From Sulfurimonas sp. (GTDB taxonomy: Bacteria; Campylobacterota; Campylobacteria; Campylobacterales; Sulfurimonadaceae): a stretch of DNA of 20,194 nucleotides. Location: NCBI RefSeq assembly GCF_023229105.1, contig NZ_JALNZY010000035.1, forward strand, positions 1 to 20,194, written 5' to 3'. Position 1 is the stretch's first letter; each line of letters starts with the position of its first letter. Shown here piece by piece: positions 1-6,842 of the stretch. Position numbers and translations under genes: made by a program. The notes under the pieces were generated by a model. That model worked only from the letters and a program-made list of their open reading frames with translations, was not told the DNA's origin and searched no databases.

Positions 1-1392
1 GGCGGATTGGTTTCTGCCGGTGTGGCTGAGTTGGATATTACATTTGAACTAGATGATGGTACGACAAAGCAGATTACGACGAGTGGTGGTGTGATAGGAA
101 ATTCGGCAGACCAAAATGGTGCAAGATATGTCTCAGCTATCAATGCAGAGAGTTCGACAACGGGCATAAGTGCTACATACGACACTATAACTGATACGAT
201 AACACTTACAAACAGCAACTCAGACTCTAACTCTTCACATAATATTAGGATAAATGCGGTCGGCGGCGCTGATGATAGTGGTTTTTTAGTTGGAGATTCA
301 GTTACTACAGCTTATAGATATCAGTATGACCCGACGGTAGCTACAACGGTAGCCGGAGGTGATAAAAAATTTACTACTATTGCAGATCTCCGCTATGCTC
401 TTGAGACTCAAGCAAATGCCGACGGTGGCGGTGCTACAAGTAATGTTGAAGTAAAAGTAAATGAGCAGGGTAAGTTTGAGTTATCAAATCCGGGCGGAAG
501 TGCAAATGATTATAATATCAATCTCTCGATTACAGGAATGGATGCAGGCAGTATTGTTGGTGGTGGTATAACTGAAAATACAAAGTTTACAAGAAACATG
601 GAAGCACTAAATTCAACTCTTCCTGCTGGAAGTACGGCAATGGCATTTTCTCAAGGCTTCAATGCAGCAACACACTCGGCAAGTATAGATATCTTTGACT
701 CGCTAGGCTCTAAACATACACTTAGAACGGAGTTTAGAAAAGTTTCCGTAGATGCTTCAACAGGAAGCACATGGGATATGAAAATCAGTGTTCCCGAACC
801 GGCAACCATTGATTCGATATTGCCGTACAATGAAAAAAAAGGTTTTGTTAGATTTAACAGTGACGGTTCACTATCTACATATAACCCGCCAAACGTTTCC
901 TTTACTGCAAATAACGGTTCAGCATCAAACCAGCAGGTTGCAATTAAGCTAGGTACGTCAAACAGTTTTGACGGGATGACAAGTTTTGATTCTGCTTCAT
1001 CGACTTCAGGAATAAGCCAAGATGGTTTTACCGGTGGAGATTTAGTAGGCATCAGGATAGACCAAAGCGGTACGTTAGTTGGTTCATTTAGTAACGGGCG
1101 CTCTTTTGGTTTGGCGCAAATCGGTATGGCAAAGTTTACAAATAATGAAGGTCTCTCAACCGAGGGCGGGAATGTTTTTATACAAACTGCCAACTCTGGA
1201 GATCCGATTATAGGAACTGCCGCAACAGCAGGACGCGGATTTATGCAAGCTGCCGCACTCGAAGCTTCAAATGTTGACTTATCTCGTTCGTTAACACAGC
1301 TCATTATCATCCAAAGAGGTTATCAGGCAAACGGTAAAACCATTACCACTTCAGATACTCTTCTTGAGACGCTTATCGGGTTAAAACGATAA
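1..1392 (+). CDS. flgE: Flagellar hook protein FlgE, C-terminal part (5' end outside window)
   Basis: This is the structural protein of the flagellar hook, exported by the flagellar type III system and assembled outside the cell between rod and filament. The reading frame is open from base 1, so the N-terminus lies upstream; the TTG at base 7 is simply a Leu codon in frame. The last 50 or so residues carry the conserved FlgE/FlgG-type C-terminal D0 helix: the stretch beginning ALEASNVDLSRSLTQLI and then QRGYQANGKT just before the stop. The middle is rich in Ser, Thr, Gly, Asn and Asp with few charged residues, as in the surface-exposed D1-D3 hook domains. At least 463 residues are visible, so the whole protein is longer than the roughly 400-residue enterobacterial FlgE, in keeping with the large hook proteins of Campylobacterota. 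Family assignment is secure. Confidence 0.93.
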   Translation, partial: GGLVSAGVAELDITFELDDGTTKQITTSGGVIGNSADQNGARYVSAINAESSTTGISATYDTITDTITLTNSNSDSNSSHNIRINAVGGADDSGFLVGDSVTTAYRYQYDPTVATTVAGGDKKFTTIADLRYALETQANADGGGATSNVEVKVNEQGKFELSNPGGSANDYNINLSITGMDAGSIVGGGITENTKFTRNMEALNSTLPAGSTAMAFSQGFNAATHSASIDIFDSLGSKHTLRTEFRKVSVDASTGSTWDMKISVPEPATIDSILPYNEKKGFVRFNSDGSLSTYNPPNVSFTANNGSASNQQVAIKLGTSNSFDGMTSFDSASSTSGISQDGFTGGDLVGIRIDQSGTLVGSFSNGRSFGLAQIGMAKFTNNEGLSTEGGNVFIQTANSGDPIIGTAATAGRGFMQAAALEASNVDLSRSLTQLIIIQRGYQANGKTITTSDTLLETLIGLKR

Positions 1393-1410
1393 GTTTTAAA
1401 TCTATTTTGT

Positions 1411-1416
1411 TATAAT
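1411..1416 (+). promoter_or_regulatory. -10 box (TATAAT) ahead of purT
   Basis: A perfect TATAAT follows a T-rich stretch (ctattttgt), the usual form of a sigma-70 promoter in Campylobacterota, where a -35 box is often absent. Transcription would start near 1423, inside the loop of the inverted repeat listed next. This is inferred from sequence only. Confidence 0.55.
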
Positions 1417-1443
1417 TCCTTCATAAACATTGAAGGAATTATA
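1411..1443 (+). promoter_or_regulatory. 12-bp perfect inverted repeat covering the purT ribosome binding site
   Basis: TATAATTCCTTC (1411-1422) and GAAGGAATTATA (1432-1443) are exact reverse complements separated by 9 bases. The right arm contains the purT Shine-Dalgarno sequence GAAGG, 8 bases before the ATG at 1445, and the left arm contains the TATAAT box. RNA reading through from flgE would fold and hide the ribosome binding site, whereas RNA starting near 1423 would lack the left arm. There is no T-run after it, so it is not a typical intrinsic terminator. It could also be a protein operator. Confidence 0.6.
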
Positions 1444-1444
1444 G

Positions 1445-2605
1445 ATGCAATTCTCCGCTCCATTAAAATCAAACTCAAAAAAAATCATGCTTCTAGGTTC
1501 TGGTGAACTCGGTCGTGAAGTTGCTATTGAAGCCCAAAGGCTTGGTCTTGAAGTCATAGCAGTCGATAGATACCAAAATGCACCCGCACACCATGTAGCA
1601 CATCGCACTTATGTTGTAAATATGCAAGATAAAGATGCAGTGCTAGAGATTATTTACCGTGAAAAGCCAGACTATATTCTCCCCGAAATAGAGGCTATAA
1701 GCATTGATGCTCTTTTTGAAGCCGAAGATAAAGGGTATAACGTTATTCCAAACGCAAGTGCTGTTAGTAAAACTATGAACAGAAAAAATATTCGCACATT
1801 TGCAGCTGAAGTCTTAAAACTTAAAACTGGTGCTTACGAATTTGTTACTACCAAAGAGGGGCTAAAAGCAGCGGCGCTAAAGATGGGTTTTCCGTGTGTT
1901 ATAAAACCTGTTATGAGCAGTTCGGGTCATGGGCAAAGCGTAGCTAAGAGCATAGAAGATATAGATGCTTCATGGGAGACAGCAAAAGAGGCACGCGGTG
2001 ATGCTAGTGAGCTTATAGTTGAAGCTTTTGTAGATTTTGATTATGAGATAACAATGGTAACTGCTAGAAACGGACAAGAGACTATTTTTTGTGAACCAAT
2101 CGGTCATGAGCAAAGAGACGGGGATTATGTTTTTTCATGGCAGCCGATGCAGATGAGTCCACTTGCAAAGGAGCGCTCACAAGAGATAGCTAAAAAAATC
2201 ACAGACGGTCTTGGCGGTCGTGGTCTTTTTGGAGTTGAGCTGTTTGTAAAAGGGGACGAGGTCTATTTTTCTGAAGTCTCTCCTCGCCCGCATGATACAG
2301 GAATGGTAACACTTATTACGCAGTCACAAAGCGAGTTTGCACTTCATTTACGTGCTGTTTTAGGGCTTCCACTTGGGTTTACATTTTACGGTGAGGGTGC
2401 GAGTGCTGCATTTAAATCCCAAACACACAGCTATGCTCCTGTCGTAGATGTGGATGAGAGCCTCTTTAGTGAGAATAGTTTTGTCAGAATTTTCTCCAAA
2501 CCCGAAGCTCACAAAGGCAGAAGATTGGCGGTAGCACTTGTTTTTGATAAAGCAGACAAGGCACTAAAAAAAGCAAGAGAGTTGATTAAAAATATCAAGG
2601 GGTAA
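1445..2605 (+). CDS. purT: Formate-dependent phosphoribosylglycinamide formyltransferase (PurT)
   Basis: PurT makes formyl-GAR from GAR, formate and ATP, the third step of purine synthesis, without using formyl-tetrahydrofolate. It is a cytosolic ATP-grasp enzyme. The 386 residues match the family length (about 390). The N-terminal nucleotide/GAR-binding lobe shows LLGSGELGREV (residues 16-26) and PEIEAI (80-85). The ATP-grasp lobe shows IKPVMSSSGHGQ (153-164), where E. coli has Lys for the His, and the metal/ATP motif FSEVSPRPHDTGMV (275-288). The ATG at 1445 is set by GAAGG 8 bases upstream. The hydroxyacid dehydrogenase gene follows after 3 bases, so the two are probably co-transcribed. 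Expression may be limited by the hairpin over its ribosome binding site. The identification is firm. Confidence 0.95.
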   Translation: MQFSAPLKSNSKKIMLLGSGELGREVAIEAQRLGLEVIAVDRYQNAPAHHVAHRTYVVNMQDKDAVLEIIYREKPDYILPEIEAISIDALFEAEDKGYNVIPNASAVSKTMNRKNIRTFAAEVLKLKTGAYEFVTTKEGLKAAALKMGFPCVIKPVMSSSGHGQSVAKSIEDIDASWETAKEARGDASELIVEAFVDFDYEITMVTARNGQETIFCEPIGHEQRDGDYVFSWQPMQMSPLAKERSQEIAKKITDGLGGRGLFGVELFVKGDEVYFSEVSPRPHDTGMVTLITQSQSEFALHLRAVLGLPLGFTFYGEGASAAFKSQTHSYAPVVDVDESLFSENSFVRIFSKPEAHKGRRLAVALVFDKADKALKKARELIKNIKG

Positions 2606-2608
2606 TAA

Positions 2609-3538
2609 ATGAAGATTGTTATTCTTGATGCTCTTACATTTGGCGAGACATCTCTTAGCGAATTTTTTAAACTCGGGGATGTTGATATTTTTCAAACAAC
2701 TTCGCCGCAACAGACGCAAGAACGTATAACAGATGCAAACGTTATCGTTACTAACAAGGTTGTGATAAGTGAGGCTCACATCTCAAATGCACCTGCTCTT
2801 AAGCTTATCTGTGTAGCTGCTACGGGTATGAATAATGTAGATTTACAAGCCGCAAAAAAAAGAGATGTGTTAGTGAAAAATGTCTCTGGATACTCAACCG
2901 ACTCAGTAATCCAGCACACATTTTCCATGCTCTTTTATCTGCTGGCGCACTCTAAATATTATGATAACTATGTCAAAGAGGGCTACTATGCAAAAAGCCC
3001 TATTTTTACAGATGTGTCACATCCATTTTTTGAGGTAAAGGGCAAAAAATGGGGCATTATAGGCTTGGGCGAAATTGGTCTGGGTGTGGCAAAAGTAGCA
3101 AAAACATTCGGCGCAGAGATCTGCTACTTCTCAACAAGTGGTAAAAATCACAATCAAGATTATAAGCAAGTAGAGCTAGACGAGTTACTTAAGACATCTC
3201 ATATAGTTACCATACATGCACCACTAAATGAGAAAACTCTTAATCTATTAGATTATGAACAATTGTTAATATGTAGGGACGGAGCCGTTGTTTTAAACCT
3301 TGGGCGCGGCGGTATAATCAACGAAGAGGCAGTTGCAAAAGTGGTTGATGAGAAAAATATCTACTTTGGTTTGGATGTGCTAAAAAGTGAGCCAATGGAG
3401 AAAAATCACCCTCTCTTACATGTAAAAAACATAGACAATTTATATATAACTCCGCATATCGCATGGGCTAGCATTGAAGCCAGAGAGAAGCTTATAGCAG
3501 GCGTGATAGAAAATATTAAACTATTTACAAGTAGATAA
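2609..3538 (+). CDS. NAD(P)-dependent D-2-hydroxyacid dehydrogenase (glycerate dehydrogenase-like)
   Basis: This is a cytosolic oxidoreductase of the D-isomer-specific 2-hydroxyacid dehydrogenase family, interconverting a 2-oxoacid and a D-2-hydroxyacid with a nicotinamide cofactor. The 309 residues include the Rossmann loop GIIGLGEIG (149-157), the catalytic Arg in NLGRGG (Arg233), a Glu in the LDVLKSEP stretch (about Glu261) and the catalytic His in ITPHIAWAS (His283). The order and spacing are standard, and the length is close to that of HprA-type hydroxypyruvate/glycerate dehydrogenases. The start is supported by AAGGGG just upstream, overlapping the end of purT. The exact substrate (hydroxypyruvate, glyoxylate, or other) cannot be read from sequence. 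Linkage to purT, which consumes formate, suggests one-carbon or glycine/serine metabolism, but that is inference. Confidence 0.88.
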   Translation: MKIVILDALTFGETSLSEFFKLGDVDIFQTTSPQQTQERITDANVIVTNKVVISEAHISNAPALKLICVAATGMNNVDLQAAKKRDVLVKNVSGYSTDSVIQHTFSMLFYLLAHSKYYDNYVKEGYYAKSPIFTDVSHPFFEVKGKKWGIIGLGEIGLGVAKVAKTFGAEICYFSTSGKNHNQDYKQVELDELLKTSHIVTIHAPLNEKTLNLLDYEQLLICRDGAVVLNLGRGGIINEEAVAKVVDEKNIYFGLDVLKSEPMEKNHPLLHVKNIDNLYITPHIAWASIEAREKLIAGVIENIKLFTSR

Positions 3539-3539
3539 C

Positions 3540-3944
3540 ATAGCAGAAATAACACTTTTTTTATCAGCCTTTCTAGCAGCAACAATTCTTCCCTTTAGTT
3601 CAGAGGTTGCATTTGTTGCAGCTCTCTCAAGCGGCATGTCTGAGCCAAAAGCACTTCTTTTTGCCTCCTGCGGAAATATTCTTGCCATCATTTTGAATTA
3701 TTTTTTAGGATATCTGCTTTATGAAAAAACAAAAACAAAACTCTTAGCATCTAAAGCAGGAGCTAAAGCGTACGGCTATGGACACACATACGGCTACTAC
3801 GCACTTTTACTCTCCTGGTTGCCCATCATTGGCGACCCACTAACACTTGTTGCGGGTGTTGTTAGGCTTAGGTTTGTCTGGTTTGTTTTAATCGCGGGAA
3901 GTTTGAGGATTGCAAGATATGCACTTTTGGCTCTTGTGGTATAA
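3540..3944 (+). CDS. YqaA-family (SNARE-associated/VTT-like) inner-membrane protein, start codon unclear
   Basis: A small multi-pass inner-membrane protein of the YqaA family, related to DedA; the function in this group is not established. The hallmark C-terminal half is present: a loop WLPIIGDPLTLVAGVVRLRF followed by a hydrophobic segment and an Arg near the end. The conserved N-terminal segment of the family (AEITLFLSAFLAATILPFSSE) is encoded from base 3543, but no ATG, GTG or TTG lies in frame between the upstream stop at 3507-3509 and the ATG at 3636. ATA at 3540 is the codon exactly where the family's Met is expected and would give about 134 residues, the normal length. Starting at 3636 would delete the first membrane segment. 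It lies 1 base after the preceding stop, so translation may be coupled. The boundary given assumes ATA or another non-standard start. Confidence 0.65.
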   Translation: MAEITLFLSAFLAATILPFSSEVAFVAALSSGMSEPKALLFASCGNILAIILNYFLGYLLYEKTKTKLLASKAGAKAYGYGHTYGYYALLLSWLPIIGDPLTLVAGVVRLRFVWFVLIAGSLRIARYALLALVV

Positions 3945-3945
3945 T
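3940..3945 (+). promoter_or_regulatory. -10 box (TATAAT) ahead of the fumarate reductase genes
   Basis: TATAAT overlaps the stop codon of the YqaA-family gene and sits after a T/G-rich stretch (tcttgtgg). A start near 3952 would leave a leader of about 28 bases containing the strong GAGGAAG ribosome binding site. It suggests the reductase genes have their own promoter. Sequence evidence only. Confidence 0.5.
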
Positions 3946-3979
3946 TTACAATCAAAATAGCTCCAAGCGAGGAAGAGTG

Positions 3980-5587
3980 ATGAAAAATAGAGTCATAGTC
4001 ATAGGAGCTGGAGGGGCAGGTCTTGTTGCCGCGTTAAATGCTCATGAAAACGGTGCAGAAGTAACGGTTATAACAAAAGAGTATCCCACAAGGAGTCAAA
4101 CATGTATGGCTCAAGGGGGAATAAATGCCGTTTTGTCGTGTGATGAGGGCGACAGCGTAGAGATGCATATCCAAAACACACTCAAATCCGCAAAAGGCTT
4201 AGCAGAGCAGAGCGCTGTAAGATATATGTGCGAGGAGGCGCCAAAAGCCGTAGCATGGCTAGATAGTATAGGTGTTACCTTTAGCAGAACACCCGAGTCT
4301 AAAATTGCCCAAAGAAAACTCGGCGGTGCATATGCCGCGCGCGCTTGTTATGCTCAGGATTATACTGGCTTGAAAATTCTTCATACGCTTTACGACAGAG
4401 TTCTTGCCGCACAAATCGAGATTTTAAATGAGAGATATTTGTTGGAGCTTTTAACCCAGCTCGAGGAGAGTGGTAAAAAATATATCTGCGGCGTAAGTTT
4501 GCTCAACAAAAGAAGCGGCGAGGTAGAGATATATGAAGCATCAAGCGTTATTATCGCGACAGGAGGCTACAGCAGACTCTATCACAACTTCTCTACAAAT
4601 TCGGTATCTTCTACGGGTGACGGCATTGCTGCGGCACTACGAGCAGGGGCAAGAGTGAGTGATATGGAGTTTGTGCAGTTTCATCCTACTGCTTTGAAAA
4701 ATTCCTCTATTCTTATCTCAGAGAGTGCCAGAGGTGCGGGCGGGCATCTTTTAAATTCAAAGCATAAGAGATTTGTGGATGAGCTTGCGCCTCGTGATAA
4801 GGTCTCAAAAGCTATCTATGACGAGATAGCAAAGGGGGAAGATATCTATCTGGATATTCGCCATTTGGGTGCAGAGTTTATAGAAAAAGAGCTACCTCAA
4901 GAGGTAAAACTCACAAAGCTTTATGAAGATATTAATCCAGTGCATGACCTTATCCCCATTAAGCCAGCAGCACACTATACTATGGGTGGCATAGAGGTGG
5001 ATATGAACTCCTCGACATGCATCAATGGACTCTTTGCAGCGGGAGAGTGCGCGAACCATAAAGTTCATGGAGCAAACAGACTTGGAGGAAACTCTCTTTT
5101 AGAGCTTGTAGTTTTTGGCAGGCAAGCGGGAGAGAGTGCTGTTAAATATGCTAAAAGTTTCAGCAAGAGAGTAGATATATCGGGGCAAAAAGAGTTTTTT
5201 GAAAAAGAGATTGTAGAGATAAAAAAGCAGATAAACGAGAGTAACTTTTATGAAAATCATGCGTATTTGGGCGAGCTCTTCTACAAACATGTCGGGATAA
5301 AAAGAGATAAGGATGCACTAGAAGAGACTTTAAAAGTGCTTCAAGAGATGAGAAAAGCTCTGCCAAAAATGGGTGTGAGTGATAAAACAAAAGAGTACAA
5401 CACAAACCTTATAGAGTTTTTAGAGTTTAAAAATATGCTCCTACTAGGGGAGGCGGTTTTGCTAAGTGCCATAAGCAGAGATGAGAGCAGAGGCGCGCAC
5501 TTTAGAGTTGATGCCCCGATAAGCAATGAAAAATATAGAGCCCATACTGTTATAGATATAGATGGAGAAATCAGTTATGAAAATTAA
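3980..5587 (+). CDS. Fumarate reductase/succinate dehydrogenase-type flavoprotein subunit
   Basis: The catalytic FAD subunit interconverting fumarate and succinate. In the 535-residue protein: dinucleotide fold IVIGAGGAGL (6-15), FAD/substrate region RSQTCMAQGG (38-47), FVQFHPT (His235), ESARGAGG (Glu248, Arg251), APRDKVS (Arg272, equivalent to the catalytic Arg287 of E. coli FrdA), AHYTMGG (His332) and HGANRLGGNS (Arg367). The active site is therefore complete. The His that covalently holds FAD in FrdA/SdhA (E. coli RSHTV) is Gln40 here, so FAD is probably bound non-covalently. There is no Tat signal, so the enzyme should face the cytoplasm. The ATG at 3980 is preferred over GTG 3977 because of spacing from GAGGAAG (3969-3975). 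It overlaps the iron-sulfur gene by 11 bases. L-aspartate oxidase, a related flavoprotein, is less likely because an iron-sulfur partner follows directly. Confidence 0.88.
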   Translation: MKNRVIVIGAGGAGLVAALNAHENGAEVTVITKEYPTRSQTCMAQGGINAVLSCDEGDSVEMHIQNTLKSAKGLAEQSAVRYMCEEAPKAVAWLDSIGVTFSRTPESKIAQRKLGGAYAARACYAQDYTGLKILHTLYDRVLAAQIEILNERYLLELLTQLEESGKKYICGVSLLNKRSGEVEIYEASSVIIATGGYSRLYHNFSTNSVSSTGDGIAAALRAGARVSDMEFVQFHPTALKNSSILISESARGAGGHLLNSKHKRFVDELAPRDKVSKAIYDEIAKGEDIYLDIRHLGAEFIEKELPQEVKLTKLYEDINPVHDLIPIKPAAHYTMGGIEVDMNSSTCINGLFAAGECANHKVHGANRLGGNSLLELVVFGRQAGESAVKYAKSFSKRVDISGQKEFFEKEIVEIKKQINESNFYENHAYLGELFYKHVGIKRDKDALEETLKVLQEMRKALPKMGVSDKTKEYNTNLIEFLEFKNMLLLGEAVLLSAISRDESRGAHFRVDAPISNEKYRAHTVIDIDGEISYEN

Positions 5588-6272
5588 TATCAAAAGAGAG
5601 AGTGTTGTAGAGTATGAGGTAGACATAGCAGGTGGAACTCTTTTAGAGGCGTTAAATAAAATAAAAAGCACTCAAGACCCATCTCTTTCATATAGCAGTG
5701 GATGCAGAAGCAGTGTTTGTGGAAGTTGTGCCATGAGAGTAAACAAACGGGAGGTTTTGGCATGTTCATACCATGTAAAAGAGGGCGATTTGATAGAGCC
5801 GCTTCGCAACACTCTTGTACTTCGTGATTTGGTTGTAGATATGGATAAAGCTTATGCTTTTAATGAAAAAGCAAAAGCATGGCAAAGCTTGCTTTCAGAG
5901 GATATTTCGCTTTCGATAGAAAATCAACATATAAATGAACTTCAAAGTGACTGCATACTATGCGGCTCATGCTATAGTGCATGTCCTGTTTATGCAGTAA
6001 ATAGCGAATTTCTAGGACCATTTTCACTAACAAGAGTTTGGCGTTATGTTAGCGATAAAAGAGAGTCAAATCCAAAAGAGAAAATAGAGACTATTCAGAC
6101 AAACGGCGTCTGGGATTGTACGCTATGCAACGAATGCACTCTTGTGTGTCCGCAGAGAATCTCAAGTAAAGCAGATATAGAAAAATTAAGGGCAAAAAGT
6201 TCCATGTTTGGCTATATGGATCCAAGTTTTGGCAATTTTGGCGGATTTAATGATGGAAGTCCTGTTTTTTAA
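5577..6272 (+). CDS. Fumarate reductase/succinate dehydrogenase-type iron-sulfur subunit
   Basis: The electron-transfer partner of the upstream flavoprotein. The N-terminal plant-type ferredoxin domain has the [2Fe-2S] ligands C43-x4-C48-x2-C51-x11-C63. The C-terminal bacterial-type ferredoxin domain has C126-x2-C129-x2-C132-x3-C136-P and then C181-x2-C184-x2-C187-x3-C191-P. The last motif is normally C-x5-C-x3-C (a [3Fe-4S] centre); here there is an additional Cys184, as reported for type E succinate:quinone reductases, so a [4Fe-4S] centre is likely. The 231 residues match the family. I chose the ATG at 5577 because GGAG (5564-5567) lies 9 bases upstream; the in-frame ATG at 5562 has no such site and would add only 5 residues. 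The gene overlaps the flavoprotein gene by 11 bases, implying coupled translation. No membrane-anchor gene follows. Confidence 0.9.
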   Translation: MKINIKRESVVEYEVDIAGGTLLEALNKIKSTQDPSLSYSSGCRSSVCGSCAMRVNKREVLACSYHVKEGDLIEPLRNTLVLRDLVVDMDKAYAFNEKAKAWQSLLSEDISLSIENQHINELQSDCILCGSCYSACPVYAVNSEFLGPFSLTRVWRYVSDKRESNPKEKIETIQTNGVWDCTLCNECTLVCPQRISSKADIEKLRAKSSMFGYMDPSFGNFGGFNDGSPVF

Positions 6273-6296
6273 AACTACTAACACACTTTAAAAAAA

Positions 6297-6323
6297 TATG
6301 TTATAATCTACATTATGTTATAA
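6297..6323 (+). promoter_or_regulatory. Tandem 10-bp direct repeat with -10 boxes ahead of the YajQ-family gene
   Basis: TATGTTATAA occurs at 6297-6306 and again at 6314-6323, a 17-base period. The first copy contains TATAAT (6302-6307), the second TATAAA (6319-6324). The first is the better promoter, with a start near 6314 and a leader holding AAAAGG. The second overlaps the ribosome binding site and is unlikely to serve as a promoter. Confidence 0.45.
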
Positions 6324-6335
6324 AAGGTTTTGAAA

Positions 6336-6833
6336 ATGGCAAAAGAATACTCATTTGATATAAGCGCAAAGATTGATATGCAGAGCTTTAAAAATGCTAT
6401 CAATCTTGTAGATAAAGAGGTTGCAAATCGTTATGATTTTAAGGGAACACCGTATGAAATCAACTATAAAGAGAAAGATAAGCTTTTAGTGCTTATTGCT
6501 TCAAGTGATAACAAGCTTGAAGCACTTAAAGATATTGTTATAGCAAAGCTTTTAAAACAGAATCTCTCCTCAAAAGTGCTTGAAGAGTTAAAAACAGAAG
6601 ACTCAAGCGGCAACAATCGCAAAGTAACTTTTAAAATAGTTGACTACATTGAATCAAAAGAGGCTAAGAAAATCACAGCTGAGATAAAAAATCTCAAACT
6701 CAAAGTTACCGCTCAGATAGAGGGTGATTCCATCAGAGTCAAGGGGGCTAAATTAGATGATTTGCAAAAAGTTATTGCAACTATTCGTTCCATGGAGTGG
6801 GAAGCGCCGCTTGTATTTGAAAATATGAGATAG
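6336..6833 (+). CDS. YajQ family protein (UPF0234, nucleotide-binding)
   Basis: A small cytosolic protein of the YajQ/UPF0234 family. Members have been reported to bind cyclic di-GMP or tRNA/rRNA, and the role in Campylobacterota is not settled. The 165 residues cover the whole family: the N-terminus MAKEYSFDISAKIDMQ, the central NRYDFKG motif (28-34), and the C-terminal signature that runs through IRVKGAKLDDLQKVI to the end. The ATG at 6336 has AAAAGG (6322-6327) 8 bases upstream; the earlier TTG at 6330 is in frame but too close to that site. The next gene begins 9 bases after the stop, so the two are probably co-transcribed from the TATAAT at 6302. Confidence 0.92.
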   Translation: MAKEYSFDISAKIDMQSFKNAINLVDKEVANRYDFKGTPYEINYKEKDKLLVLIASSDNKLEALKDIVIAKLLKQNLSSKVLEELKTEDSSGNNRKVTFKIVDYIESKEAKKITAEIKNLKLKVTAQIEGDSIRVKGAKLDDLQKVIATIRSMEWEAPLVFENMR

Positions 6834-6842
6834 GACGCCGAC

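Noticed and set aside
651..1310. A 219-codon open frame on the minus strand inside flgE
   Set aside because: It lies wholly antisense to a well-supported hook protein gene, has odd composition with many Pro and Ser, and matches no family; it is a by-product of flgE codon use.
5562..5576. Upstream ATG as start of the iron-sulfur subunit
   Set aside because: GGAG is only correctly spaced for the ATG at 5577; the extra five residues have no counterpart in the family.
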